Shown here piece after piece: positions 37,433-45,818 of a stretch of DNA of 64,000 nucleotides. The number at the start of each line of letters is the position of its first letter. Within the stretch, counting starts at the first letter, position 1. The translations under genes were made by a program, and so were the position numbers. This DNA is from Magnetospirillum fulvum (lineage in GTDB: Bacteria > Pseudomonadota > Alphaproteobacteria > Rhodospirillales > Magnetospirillaceae), in assembly GCF_900108475.1 (NCBI RefSeq), contig NZ_FNWO01000005.1, positions 62,001 to 126,000 of the forward strand, written 5' to 3'. The notes below the pieces were generated by a model. The model did no database searches. It saw nothing but the letters and a program-made list of their open reading frames with translations, and was not told the origin of the DNA.

Positions 37433-38419
37433 ATGACGAGCATTCCCCGCCCCGTGGCGATGCTGCTGATCGCCCTTGTCGTTCTGCTGGCCCTGTTCCC
37501 GTCGTGCGGCGGGCTGGTCTTCCCCGCCAAGCACGCCTTCCTGATGCAAAAACTGGCCGGGATCATGATCCTGGCGATGATGGCGATGAGCCTCGATCTG
37601 CTGGTCGGCGTCACCGGGCTGGTCAGCCTGGGTCATGCCGCGTTCTTCGGCCTTGGCGGCTATGCGTTGGCGATTTTGTCGCCGGAGTACGAGGCCGCCA
37701 ACATCTGGATCGTGCTGCCCGCGGCGCTGGCGATTGTCGCGGCGGCGGCCCTGCTGGTCGGATTCCTGTCGATCCGCACCTCGGGGATCTACTTCATCAT
37801 GGTCACGCTCGCCTTCGGTCAGATGGGCTATTACCTGTTCAACGATTCACGGGCGGCCGGGGGCTCGGACGGTCTCTCCATCATGGAGACCCCCGCGATC
37901 GAAATCGCCGGTCGGACCCTGCTGAAACTCGCCGATTCCGACTCGTTCTACTATCTGGTCCTGGCGCTGTTCGTCGGAACCTATGCCCTGCTGCGGATGG
38001 TGCTGAACTCGCCGTTCGGCCAGGTCGTCCGTGCTATCGGCGTCAACGAGAACCGGGTGCGCGGCCTCGGTTTCGATCCGGTGCGCTACAAGCTGGCGGC
38101 CTTTACCCTGGGCTGCACCTTGGCCGGTCTGGCGGGCTTTCTCGCCGCCGCTCAGTACGGCTTTGTCAATCCAACAATGCTGTCGTGGCACCATTCGGGC
38201 GAGGCGCTGATGATGGTGATTCTGGGCGGGATGGGAACCCTGTTCGGACCGGCCATCGGTGCCTTCGTGTTCGAATTGGCCCGCTTCGGCTTCGAATCGA
38301 CCACCGATCACTGGCAATTGCTGATGGGAGGACTCGTGGTGACGATCGTTCTGGTCTTGCCGCGCGGGTTGGCCGGTCTGCTGCTCGATCTGGCCCGACG
38401 CGGAGGGAAGCAGCCATGA
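37433..38419 (+). CDS. ABC transporter permease, LivM family
   Basis: The 328-residue membrane protein shows the LivM hallmarks MAMSLDLLVGVTGLVSLGHA, FFGLGGYALAI, VTLAFGQMGYYLFND, AIGVNENRVRGLGFDPVRYK and GGMGTLFGPAIGAFVFE. It forms the heterodimeric channel with the LivH-type permease. Its stop overlaps the following ATPase gene by 4 bases (ATGA). Confidence 0.93.
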   Translation: MTSIPRPVAMLLIALVVLLALFPSCGGLVFPAKHAFLMQKLAGIMILAMMAMSLDLLVGVTGLVSLGHAAFFGLGGYALAILSPEYEAANIWIVLPAALAIVAAAALLVGFLSIRTSGIYFIMVTLAFGQMGYYLFNDSRAAGGSDGLSIMETPAIEIAGRTLLKLADSDSFYYLVLALFVGTYALLRMVLNSPFGQVVRAIGVNENRVRGLGFDPVRYKLAAFTLGCTLAGLAGFLAAAQYGFVNPTMLSWHHSGEALMMVILGGMGTLFGPAIGAFVFELARFGFESTTDHWQLLMGGLVVTIVLVLPRGLAGLLLDLARRGGKQP

Positions 38420-39222
38420 CGACGATGCCCCTGGTTCCGGTGGAGGCTGCTCCGCCGTGCGACAGCCGAGCCTGCGTGCTGGAAACGCGCGGTCTGACCA
38501 AATCCTTTGGCGGTCTTGTCGCGGTCAACGCGGTCAGCCTGCGGTTCCTCGAGCGGCAGACCCACGCCATCATCGGCCCCAATGGCGCCGGGAAAAGCAC
38601 TCTGGTCAACCTGCTGACCGCGCATTTGCCGCCGTCGGGGGGCCGCATTCTGTGCCGCAACACCGACATCACCGGCCTGCCCGCGCATCGGATGACCGGG
38701 TTGGGCATCGGCCGCAGCTACCAGAAGACCAACCTGTTTCCGAGCTTCACCTGCTTCGAGAATTGCCGACTGGCGGCGCAGACACGGCTGCCGACCTCGA
38801 TGCGGTTCTTCCGCCCGGCGGCACGATACCGCGAGATCAATCGCCATGCCGAGGCCGCCCTTGACTTGTGCGGCTTGTCCGCCCGCCGCGACCGGGTGGC
38901 CGGGACAATGTCCTATGGCGAGCAGCGACAGTTGGAAATCGGCATGGTCCTCGCCTCCGGCCCGGAAATCCTGGTCCTGGACGAGCCGCTGGCCGGGATG
39001 GGGCGCGAGGAATCGGAACGGATGGTCGCCTTGCTGCGCGGTCTGGCCCCGCATTTCACCATCATTTTGATCGAGCACGACATGGACGCGGTGTTCTCGC
39101 TTGCCGAGGTTTTGACGGTGATGGTCAACGGAACCCTGCTGGAAACCGGTCCGGTCGAGCAGGTGCGGGCCAGCGTGGCGGTGCGAGATGCCTATCTTGG
39201 CGACGGGGCGGAGGCCTACTGA
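38416..39222 (+). CDS. ABC transporter ATP-binding protein, LivG family
   Basis: The 268-residue ATPase has Walker A GPNGAGKSTLVNLL, the ABC signature in the degenerate form MSYGEQRQLEIGMVL, Walker B ILVLDEPLAGMG, and the switch His in LIEHDMDAVF. The motif SYQKTNLFPSFTCFENC is typical of LivG. It overlaps the LivM-type gene by 4 bases and is followed after 1 bp by the LivF-type ATPase gene. Confidence 0.93.
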   Translation: MTTMPLVPVEAAPPCDSRACVLETRGLTKSFGGLVAVNAVSLRFLERQTHAIIGPNGAGKSTLVNLLTAHLPPSGGRILCRNTDITGLPAHRMTGLGIGRSYQKTNLFPSFTCFENCRLAAQTRLPTSMRFFRPAARYREINRHAEAALDLCGLSARRDRVAGTMSYGEQRQLEIGMVLASGPEILVLDEPLAGMGREESERMVALLRGLAPHFTIILIEHDMDAVFSLAEVLTVMVNGTLLETGPVEQVRASVAVRDAYLGDGAEAY

Positions 39223-39223
39223 C

Positions 39224-39937
39224 ATGACGAAGCCGTTCATCGCAGCCCAGGGGGTGCATTCCTATTACGGCCCCAGCCACGTCCTCCACGGCGTCGATTT
39301 CCGGGTCAATCGCGGCGAGACGGTGGCGCTGATGGGCCGCAACGGCATGGGCAAATCGACCCTGCTGAAATCGCTACTGGGCATCGTCAAGCCGCGCGAT
39401 GGCGAGGTCCGGGTCGGCGGCACGGTGATGACTGGACGCCCGACCAGCCGGATTGTCCGGATGGGCATCGCCTATGTCCCCGAGGGGCGCGGTATCTTCC
39501 CATCCCTGACGGTACGGGAACATCTGCTGATGGTGGCCCGGCGGGGAGCGGAAGGACGGCGTGACTGGGATTATCACCGGGTGCTCGAGACCTTTCCGCG
39601 TTTGGCCGAGCGTCTAGACAATTTCGGCCATCATCTGTCGGGCGGCGAGCAGCAGATGCTGTCGATCGGTCGCGCCTTGATGACCAATCCCGAATTGTTG
39701 ATCCTCGACGAGGCGACCGAGGGACTGGCCCCATTGATCCGCCGCGAGATCTGGCGCGTCATCGCCGCGATCAAGCAAACCGGAATCGCCACCGTGATCG
39801 TCGATAAGAACGCCCATGTGCTGCTCGACCTCGCCGACCGCCATGTCATCCTGGTCAAAGGCACGGTGGCCTATGACGGTCACGCCGACGCGTTGAAGGC
39901 CAATCCCGAGATTCTCGAGCGGACAATTGGTCTGTAG
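39224..39937 (+). CDS. ABC transporter ATP-binding protein, LivF family
   Basis: The 237-residue ATPase has Walker A GRNGMGKSTLLKSL, the LivF-type YVPEGRGIFPSLTVREHL, ABC signature LSGGEQQMLSIGRAL, Walker B LLILDEATEGLAP, and Asp/Lys (VDKNAHVLLDLADR) where a switch His is usual in other families. It is the last gene of the ligase-thiolase-transporter operon. The translation start at 39224 matches the family start. Confidence 0.93.
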   Translation: MTKPFIAAQGVHSYYGPSHVLHGVDFRVNRGETVALMGRNGMGKSTLLKSLLGIVKPRDGEVRVGGTVMTGRPTSRIVRMGIAYVPEGRGIFPSLTVREHLLMVARRGAEGRRDWDYHRVLETFPRLAERLDNFGHHLSGGEQQMLSIGRALMTNPELLILDEATEGLAPLIRREIWRVIAAIKQTGIATVIVDKNAHVLLDLADRHVILVKGTVAYDGHADALKANPEILERTIGL

Positions 39938-40201
39938 CGGGTGAGGGCCAGCGTGCTGTCGCCGGCCGCCAAGACCGCCCGCATCAAAGAAACGCTGCCC
40001 CTCTCCGGCGGAGGGCGTGACTTTAGACGGATAAAAAGGACGAGCGGGGCCAATTTGACACGACAACGGATCGTTCAATCCTCTGGATTGACGATGATTT
40101 GGCTTATGTCATTGATCATTTACGCGTCTCTTCCGCAAGCGTAGCTTGCGAGGTCCAGACCGGCTGCGCGATCACAGCTATTGATTCGGCGGGAAGAGAG
40201 A
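39938..40201. other. Intergenic stretch without a recognised gene
   Basis: These 264 bp separate the LivF-type gene from tRNA-Glu. They contain a short perfect stem, CGCAAGC-GTA-GCTTGCG (40134-40150), which may be a transcript-end structure, and an AT-richer patch at 40055-40125 with TTGACA-like and TTGATC sequences. I found no coding frame, complete promoter or FNR site I would defend. Confidence 0.4.
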
Positions 40202-40277
40202 TGGCGTCCCCACGGGGATTCGAACCCCGGTTGCCGCCGTGAGAGGGCGGTGTCCTAGGCCTCTAGACGATGGGGAC
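40202..40277 (-). tRNA. tRNA-Glu (anticodon CTC)
   Basis: On the minus strand the acceptor stem GTCCCCA/TGGGGAC, the D-loop GTCTAGAGGCCTAGGACAC typical of tRNA-Glu, the anticodon stem CCGCC/GGCGG around CTCTCAC (anticodon CTC, codon GAG) and the T loop TTCGAAT are all present. Discriminator G and an encoded CCA end at 40202. Confidence 0.97.
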
Positions 40278-40296
40278 GTTGGAGGCGCGGTGCGGC

Positions 40297-40325
40297 TTTA
40301 TGGAGGAATCGCCCCGCGAACGCAA
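40297..40325 (-). promoter_or_regulatory. Promoter of tRNA-Glu
   Basis: Reading the minus strand, TTGCGT (40325-40320) and CATAAA (40302-40297) are 17 bases apart, about 20 bp upstream of the tRNA 5' end. The position is right for a stable-RNA promoter; the -35 is only a partial match. Confidence 0.5.
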
Positions 40326-40334
40326 GTACTATTT

Positions 40335-40781
40335 TCAAGGAGCGTCGGGGAAAACGCGAAGCTTTTCCGGGCGCGCCGATCCGGTTGTGGCGTCAAGGCG
40401 ATGGGCAAGACGCAGGCCCGCCTGCGGACGCCCGTCGGGACCGGGAGCAACGGCGACGATCAGCCAGATCAGCTCGGGTTCATAGGCGCGGGCGATGTCC
40501 TCGGCCGAAGGATCGGCGCTGCCATTAGGGTGCGAGTGCCAATGCCCGACAATCCGCTCCGGTCCGCCACGCAGGGTCCGTTCTGCGGCGAAACGGGCGG
40601 CGGGATCGAGTTCGAAGCGGTCGAGGTGCCGCTCTCGCTCCAGATTGTCGGCGGGGATGACCCGGCTGACTCGCACGATCCGCCGCCCGCGTCCAATCAG
40701 CAGGCCGCAGCCCTCGGCGGGAAAGGCGGCTTCGGCGGCTTTGGCGATCGCAGCCAGATCGGCGGAGCCGAAGACGATCAC
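40335..40781 (-). CDS. JAMM/Mov34-type metalloprotease-like protein (peptidase family M67)
   Basis: The 148-residue protein has the complete JAMM zinc motif: Glu in AFPAEGCGLLIG (about residue 23) and HWHSHPNGSADPSAED (H-x-H, Ser and Asp) at about residues 80-95. Bacterial members cleave C-terminal extensions from ubiquitin-like or ThiS/MoaD-like carriers, often for sulfur transfer, but no such carrier gene is nearby. Its start overlaps the stop of the upstream membrane-anchor gene (ATGA), so the two are a coupled pair. Confidence 0.88.
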   Translation of the reverse strand: MIVFGSADLAAIAKAAEAAFPAEGCGLLIGRGRRIVRVSRVIPADNLERERHLDRFELDPAARFAAERTLRGGPERIVGHWHSHPNGSADPSAEDIARAYEPELIWLIVAVAPGPDGRPQAGLRLAHRLDATTGSARPEKLRVFPDAP

Positions 40782-41146
40782 CGCACGGGCTCGCCCACGG
40801 GCGACGCGACGAAGCGAAAGCTGCCCGCGACCTCGCCCCGGGCGGGATCGAGCACGATCAGACGGTCAGCCGTACCCTTGCCGCCCCCGACGCGGACGAT
40901 CACCCGGTCTCCGGCGGCGAAGACCTGCTGAATCGTCGCGCCATCGGGCAAGGCGATATCGACCGAGCCAAACGGAGCGGCCGGTAATGGGGCTGCGGCA
41001 TTTGGCGGCGTCGGCACCGCGGCGGCGGTCGATGCGGTGGGAGCGGGCTTTGGCCCCACCTTCGATGCAATGCCATAGATCACCAGCCCCACCCCGGCGA
41101 CGATCAGCACACCCAGAAAGATCACCAACGCTTTCAGCGCTTTCAT
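40778..41146 (-). CDS. Single-pass membrane protein of unknown function
   Basis: The 122-residue protein has one N-terminal transmembrane helix (ALVIFLGVLIVAGVGLVIYG), a proline/alanine-rich linker, and a short C-terminal beta-rich domain (VDIALPDGATIQQVFAAGD, DRLIVLDPARGEVAGSF). It resembles the DUF6476-type alphaproteobacterial proteins, whose role is unknown. It is followed by the JAMM protease with a 4-base overlap and is divergent from rluD, whose start codon is 58 bp away. Confidence 0.75.
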   Translation of the reverse strand: MKALKALVIFLGVLIVAGVGLVIYGIASKVGPKPAPTASTAAAVPTPPNAAAPLPAAPFGSVDIALPDGATIQQVFAAGDRVIVRVGGGKGTADRLIVLDPARGEVAGSFRFVASPVGEPVR

Positions 41147-41204
41147 GTCGGATTTCCTGATTTCCCCGGTCGCGGCCGCTGCCGGGATCGGCGATGATGG
41201 GGGA

Positions 41205-42188
41205 ATGAACGAGACGAATTCACGACACTACGCTCCCGAGCCGGTCTCGCCCGACGAGGCTGGCCAACGTCTGGACAAATGGCTGGCGACCCGCCTGCCC
41301 GATCTGTCGCGCAGCCGGATCAAGGGGCTGATCGAAGACGGGCGGGTCAGCCTCGACGGGGCGACGATAGCCGACCCCTCGTGTCGGGTCAAACCCGGCC
41401 AATCCTTTCAGGTCTGCGTGCCGCCCGACGCCCCGGCGATCCCCGAGGCGCAGGAAATCGCCCTCTCCGTCGTCCATGAAGACGAGGATCTGATCGTCAT
41501 CGACAAGCCGCCGGGGCTGGTGGTGCATCCCGCGCCGGGTAATCTCGACTTCACCCTGGTCAACGCGCTGTTGGCCCATTGCGGCGAGTCGCTGGCCGGG
41601 ATCGGCGGCGTCCGGCGTCCGGGAATCGTACATCGTTTGGATAAGGACACCAGCGGGCTGCTGGTGGCGGCCAAGACCGACCTGGCCCATCGCGGCCTGT
41701 CCGAGCAGTTCGCCGCCCACACTCTGGAACGAGCCTATCGCGCCCTGGTGTGGGGGGTGCCGTCGCCGTCGGCGGGCGAGATCGAGGGCAATATCGGCCG
41801 CAACCCACGCGACCGCAAAACGATGGCCGTTGTCGCGGGTGGCGGGAAGACGGCGCTGACCCGCTATCGAGTCGTGCAGATCTATGCGGGGGGAGCGGTC
41901 AGTTTAGTTGAGTGCCGCCTCGCCACTGGGCGAACGCATCAGATCAGAGTTCATATGACGAGCATAGGACATTCGTTGGTTGGAGATAAGACTTATGGTA
42001 GAGTTCGCTCTGGACGTATGGCATCCTTCCCTGAGGAGGCTCGCGCGGCTCTGACGACATTTCCTCGCCAAGCTTTGCATGCCTTTCTACTCGGGTTTCA
42101 GCATCCCACCAAAGGATGCACCCTCCGTTTCGAAAGTGCTATACCTCCGGATATCAATGCTTTGATAAAAATTTTAGAGCGTGTGTAG
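41205..42188 (+). CDS. rluD: 23S rRNA pseudouridine synthase RluD-type
   Basis: RluD isomerises uridines of helix 69 in 23S rRNA. The 327-residue protein has an N-terminal S4 domain (GQRLDKWLATRLPDLSRSRI, LIEDGRVSLDG) and the RluA-family catalytic motif GIVHRLDKDTSGLLV with the essential Asp, then ATGRTHQIRVHM. I chose ATG 41205, preceded by GGGGGA, over ATG 41145. From about 41900 to the stop, codon use changes sharply (ATA, TTA, AGA, CTA, many T-ending codons) although the protein motifs continue unbroken, suggesting a mosaic gene or constraint from the rpoH promoter region. Confidence 0.93.
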   Translation: MNETNSRHYAPEPVSPDEAGQRLDKWLATRLPDLSRSRIKGLIEDGRVSLDGATIADPSCRVKPGQSFQVCVPPDAPAIPEAQEIALSVVHEDEDLIVIDKPPGLVVHPAPGNLDFTLVNALLAHCGESLAGIGGVRRPGIVHRLDKDTSGLLVAAKTDLAHRGLSEQFAAHTLERAYRALVWGVPSPSAGEIEGNIGRNPRDRKTMAVVAGGGKTALTRYRVVQIYAGGAVSLVECRLATGRTHQIRVHMTSIGHSLVGDKTYGRVRSGRMASFPEEARAALTTFPRQALHAFLLGFQHPTKGCTLRFESAIPPDINALIKILERV

Positions 42189-42201
42189 AAAACACTATAC
42201 T
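42173..42201 (+). promoter_or_regulatory. Candidate promoter for rpoH, overlapping the rluD stop
   Basis: TTTAGA (42173-42178) and TATACT (42196-42201) are 17 bases apart. The predicted leader of rpoH would be about 115 nt and contains a small stem GAGGG-AAAA-CCCTC (42285-42298) just before the ribosome site GAGGAGATGAG. The match of the -35 is modest. Confidence 0.45.
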
Positions 42202-42322
42202 TGACCCCATGGGTATGACATTATCCTTTTCGTAGAGCGGTGAGAGGAGGGCTGCGGCGCTGATCGGTGCCCGGCCCCATCAACGAGGGAAAACCCTCCA
42301 CACCGGAAGAGGAGATGAGAGC

Positions 42323-43213
42323 ATGTCGGCTATCGCTTCGACCCTGTCGCTCGCCCCCGAGGGCAACCTGACGCGCTATCTTCAGGACATCCGCAAATAC
42401 CCGATGCTGCCGGCCGAGGAGGAATACGTCCTGGCCAAGCGCTTTCGCGACAATGACGATCTCGCCGCCGCCGAACGGATGATCACCAGCCATCTCCGTC
42501 TGGTCGCCAAGATCGCAATGGGGTATCGCGGCTATGGCCTTCCCCTCGGCGAAATGATTTCCGAAGGCAATATCGGGATGATGCAGGCGGTCCGCCGCTT
42601 TGACCCCGATCGCGGCTTCCGGCTTGCCACCTATGCGATGTGGTGGATTCGCGCCGCGATCCAGGAATACATCCTGCATTCCTGGTCGCTGGTGAAGATG
42701 GGCACCACCGCCGCGCAGAAGAAGTTGTTCTTCAACCTGCGTAAGCTGAAGGGCCAGATGCAGGCGATCGAAGAGGGCGACCTGCCCGCCGAAATCGTCG
42801 GCAAGATCGCCGCCAAGCTGGACGTCAGCGAGGACGAGGTCGTCAATATGAACCGCCGTCTCTCCAGCCCCGACCACTCGCTCAACGCGCCCTTGCGGGC
42901 CGAGGGCGAAGGCGAGTGGCAGGATTGGCTGGTCGATGATCGCGACGATCAGGAAACCGAGTTGGGCGAGCGCGAGGAACTGGGCCGCCGCCGCGGCTTC
43001 CTCACCGCCGCGCTCGACAGCCTCAACGAGCGCGAGCGGGCGATCCTGACCCACCGCCGCCTCAGCGAGGAACCGGCGACGCTCGACGATCTATCCCGGC
43101 AATACGGCATCTCGCGCGAGCGGGTGCGCCAGATCGAGGTCCGCGCCTTCGAGAAGCTTCAGAAGTCGGTGCAGACCGCCGCCGCCGCCGCCGAGCCCCA
43201 CCGGGCGATGTGA
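42323..43213 (+). CDS. rpoH: RNA polymerase heat-shock sigma factor (sigma-32)
   Basis: RpoH directs transcription of chaperone and protease genes on heat or misfolded-protein stress. The 296-residue protein has region 1.2/2 (LTRYLQDIRKYPMLPAEEE, the core-binding GNIGMMQAVRRFDPDRGFR), the RpoH-specific box AAQKKLFFNLRKLKGQM, and region 4.2 (YGISRERVRQIEVRAFEKL). The alphaproteobacterial order rluD-rpoH is common. It ends at a strong bidirectional terminator. Confidence 0.97.
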   Translation: MSAIASTLSLAPEGNLTRYLQDIRKYPMLPAEEEYVLAKRFRDNDDLAAAERMITSHLRLVAKIAMGYRGYGLPLGEMISEGNIGMMQAVRRFDPDRGFRLATYAMWWIRAAIQEYILHSWSLVKMGTTAAQKKLFFNLRKLKGQMQAIEEGDLPAEIVGKIAAKLDVSEDEVVNMNRRLSSPDHSLNAPLRAEGEGEWQDWLVDDRDDQETELGEREELGRRRGFLTAALDSLNERERAILTHRRLSEEPATLDDLSRQYGISRERVRQIEVRAFEKLQKSVQTAAAAAEPHRAM

Positions 43214-43275
43214 CGAGCCTTCTCTGGATGCCATAAAGGACGGGGCGTGCCTGCCCTGCCCTCCCCCCAAAGAAA

Positions 43276-43314
43276 AAGCCCCGAACCGCCATCTGCGGTT
43301 CGGGGCTTCGTTTT
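43276..43314. terminator. Bidirectional rho-independent terminator
   Basis: AAGCCCCGAACCGC (43276-43289) pairs perfectly with GCGGTTCGGGGCTT (43295-43308) around a 5-base loop, followed by CGTTTT and preceded by AGAAAAA. It serves both rpoH and the converging lipoprotein gene. Confidence 0.92.
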
Positions 43315-43328
43315 GTGCGGCGCCGGGA

Positions 43329-44429
43329 TTAGCGGACGAACACCTGCACCTCGCCGTTGGAGCTGGCGGTGGGGCTGGTGCTGGCGCTGACGCGGACGCG
43401 GGAGGCCGGCATGTTCATGTTGGTGAGCGAACGCAGCACCGATTCGGCGTTGCGGCGGGCATTTCCGGCGGCGACGGTCTGCTGGGCCGGGCTGGCCCCG
43501 ACCGGGGCAACGGCGACGACGTCGAAGGTCGCGTTGGGGCGACGGTCCAGCGCGCTTTTGACGGCGGCATAGAGGGCCGGCTCGTAATTGACGTTGGGCT
43601 TGTCGAACCGGATGGTGACCAACGGCTGGTCGCCGGAGGGAGCGGCGGCGCGGGACGGCGCGGTAAAGCTCGAATTGGGCTGGTTGCTGAGGCTGCCGAC
43701 GAACAGGGCACCGTTCTTGATGCCCAGCGCCAGGGTGTTGAGGTTCTGCTTTTCCGAGGCGACGTATTGCTGCTGACGGACCGCGTCGTTGGTCAGTTCG
43801 CCCAGCAGGCGTTCGACCATCACCACGGTGCGGTTGGTCTCGTCCTCAAGGATGCGAAGCTGGCGGTGATCCTCATCGACCGCGCCGGACAGCGAGCGGG
43901 CGGCGCGGACGGATTCGAGCAGGTAGCCCGCCATCGTCGAGGAGGCGGTCACTTCGTTGGTCAGACGGTTCATTTTCAGAACGTCGTCGGTGATCCGGTC
44001 CAACTCGTTCTGCGCCGCGTTCCATTGCTGGTTCAAGATCGGGTTGCCCGGCGTGGTGCCGACCTGAAGGCGGGCGTTGATCGCGGCGACGGTGCCGTGA
44101 TAGCGCTGAGAATCCTGCACGGTTTCGGAGCGGATCTGCTGGAGGGTCTGGTTCTGCCGCCCCAGGGTGGCCTGGAGTCCTTGCAGATCGTTGCGCAGCG
44201 TCGCCGCCTTGGCCCCGACATAGGTGCCGGACGACGAGGCGGGGGTAACCCCGACCGGATCGAAGCTAGAGGATCCCAAAGCGGGCGGGCCATCGTTGGA
44301 CGCTTGTTCGGCAATCGCCGACTGGCCCGAGCTCGCCGTTCCCGGGAACAGCGCATCCTCGGCGAACGTGCATCCGCCTGCGAGGAGAGCCGCGCATAAC
44401 GCCGCGGCGTGGGTCTTATTCAGGGCCAT
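43329..44429 (-). CDS. Lipoprotein with coiled coil and OmpA-like C-terminal region
   Basis: The 366-residue protein has a lipoprotein signal with lipobox LLAGGC (Cys20 region), a Ser/Gly-rich linker, a long helical middle (residues ~85-260; many Gln/Asn and heptad patterns such as LRNDLQGLQATLGRQNQTL), and a C-terminal ~95 residues resembling an OmpA/MotB peptidoglycan-binding fold (FDVVAVAPVG, ARRNAESVLRSL). That last part lacks the usual full NxxLSxxRA motif. It is probably anchored in the outer membrane facing the periplasm. I chose ATG 44429 because the signal peptide begins there. The 294 bp upstream hold no gene. Confidence 0.75.
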   Translation of the reverse strand: MALNKTHAAALCAALLAGGCTFAEDALFPGTASSGQSAIAEQASNDGPPALGSSSFDPVGVTPASSSGTYVGAKAATLRNDLQGLQATLGRQNQTLQQIRSETVQDSQRYHGTVAAINARLQVGTTPGNPILNQQWNAAQNELDRITDDVLKMNRLTNEVTASSTMAGYLLESVRAARSLSGAVDEDHRQLRILEDETNRTVVMVERLLGELTNDAVRQQQYVASEKQNLNTLALGIKNGALFVGSLSNQPNSSFTAPSRAAAPSGDQPLVTIRFDKPNVNYEPALYAAVKSALDRRPNATFDVVAVAPVGASPAQQTVAAGNARRNAESVLRSLTNMNMPASRVRVSASTSPTASSNGEVQVFVR

Positions 44430-44723
44430 TGGATTAGCAGATCCTTCAGGTTCGCCGGTTCGGACAAAGACCGCCAGGGGCGCGACCATAGCTTAAGGAC
44501 AGTGAAAGACGCACGTCCCCCGGAAACTTTGGGCCGGATTTTACGCAATCATGCGCCCAGCCACAAGTCCGCATTTCGATTGGTGGTACTTGGCAGTAAG
44601 TCCGATCCATAGCGTTTGGGGGTGCACGGCACGACGAAAAAAGATGAATTTTTGGCTTGCAGGGGGGAGAGGGTTTGTGTAAGTTCCGCCTCCTCGCCGG
44701 GGCACATTGCTTCGGACCGAGAA

Positions 44724-44800
44724 GCGCCCGTAGCTCAATTGGATAGAGCATCAGACTACGAATCTGAGGGTTGGAAGTTCGAGTCTTTCCGGGCGCGCCA
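44724..44800 (+). tRNA. tRNA-Arg (anticodon ACG)
   Basis: The acceptor GCGCCCG/CGGGCGC, D arm GCTC...GAGC, anticodon stem TCAGA/TCTGA around CTACGAA (anticodon ACG, read as ICG) and T loop TTCGAGT are all present, with discriminator G and an encoded CCA. The 230 bp upstream contain no gene; TTGCAG (about 44659) and TGTAAG may be its promoter, but the match is weak. A strong terminator follows directly. Confidence 0.97.
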
Positions 44801-44802
44801 AT

Positions 44803-44842
44803 GAAGGCCCCAGCGGTAACGCCGCTGGGGCCTTCTCCTTTT
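44803..44842 (+). terminator. Rho-independent terminator of tRNA-Arg(ACG)
   Basis: GAAGGCCCCAGCG (44803-44815) pairs perfectly with CGCTGGGGCCTTC (44823-44835), followed by TCCTTTT. It starts 3 bp after the tRNA CCA end. The remaining 175 bp to the next gene show nothing I can identify. Confidence 0.92.
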
Positions 44843-45017
44843 GTGGCCTGTCGATCCTATCCGGGCCGCACCCCGCCCCCTCCCCGTCGCCGCCGTCCCA
44901 CGTCACTCCCACACAGGCCGGGGCCGGACGCCCCCGTTCGCCCGCTGTCGCCCCGGGATGCAGAGCAGTCGCCGGACCCCACGCCGGTCCCACCTGCTGG
45001 CACAGTCCCGTCCATGA

Positions 45018-45806
45018 TCAGATCACGTAGGCGAACGGGGCTTCGGCTTCGGTGAAGAATTCCCGGTAGATCTCGCGGCGGAAAGCCAGGAAATCGGCGC
45101 TGGTGCGGTCGCGTGGGCGGGGCAGGTTGACCGACAACCGCTTTTTGATGGTGCCGGGGCGGGCCGACATCACGATGACCTCGTCGCCGAGGAAGATCGC
45201 CTCGTCGATATCGTGGGTCACCAGGATCATCGTGGTCTGCTCGACGTCCCAGATGCGGAGAATTTCCTGCTGCATCTGAATCCGGGTCAGGGCGTCCAGC
45301 GCCCCGAACGGCTCGTCGAGCAGCAGCACCTCGGGCTTGTTGACCAGGGCGCGGGCGATCGCGACCCGTTGCGCCATGCCGCCGGACAATTGCGCCGGAT
45401 AGGCGTTGGCGAAGCCCTCCAGCCCGACCAGCTTCAGGTGCGCTTCGATGCGGTCGCGGATTTCGTCCTTGGGCAGTCCTTTGAGGCCAAAGGCGATGTT
45501 GGCCGCGACCGTCAGCCAGGGCAGCAGGCGATGCTCCTGAAAGACGAAGCCGCGATCCAGCCCGGGACGCTCGATTGTCCGTCCGCCCAGGCGGACCGGA
45601 CCGCCGTCGCTGGGTTCAAGCCCGGCGATGATCCGCAGCAGCGTGCTTTTGCCGCAGCCGGAACTGCCGATGATGCTGACGAAGCTCCCCCCGGCGATGT
45701 CGAGGGAGACGTCCTTGAGGGCCAGGACGGAACTGGCCGACAGGCGATAGGTTTTCGACAGCGGACCAATGCGCAGATCCTCGATCCGGGCGGTGGCGGC
45801 GACCAT
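45018..45806 (-). CDS. ABC transporter ATPase, SsuB/TauB/NrtD family
   Basis: The 262-residue ATPase has Walker A GSSGCGKSTLLRII, Q-loop FQEHRLLPWLTV, signature LSGGMAQRVAIARAL, Walker B LLLDEPFGALDALT and switch His VTHDIDEAIFL. This subfamily serves sulfonate, taurine, nitrate or thiamine-precursor import. It is the last gene of a seven-gene minus-strand cluster; the permease gene lies 12 bp upstream. Substrate not determinable from sequence. Confidence 0.93.
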   Translation of the reverse strand: MVAATARIEDLRIGPLSKTYRLSASSVLALKDVSLDIAGGSFVSIIGSSGCGKSTLLRIIAGLEPSDGGPVRLGGRTIERPGLDRGFVFQEHRLLPWLTVAANIAFGLKGLPKDEIRDRIEAHLKLVGLEGFANAYPAQLSGGMAQRVAIARALVNKPEVLLLDEPFGALDALTRIQMQQEILRIWDVEQTTMILVTHDIDEAIFLGDEVIVMSARPGTIKKRLSVNLPRPRDRTSADFLAFRREIYREFFTEAEAPFAYVI

Positions 45807-45818
45807 GAGACGAACTCC

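Noticed and set aside
42201-42230. Heat-shock (sigma-32) promoter before rpoH
   Set aside because: TTGACCCCATGGG contains pieces of both consensus boxes, but the spacing to any -10 candidate is wrong.
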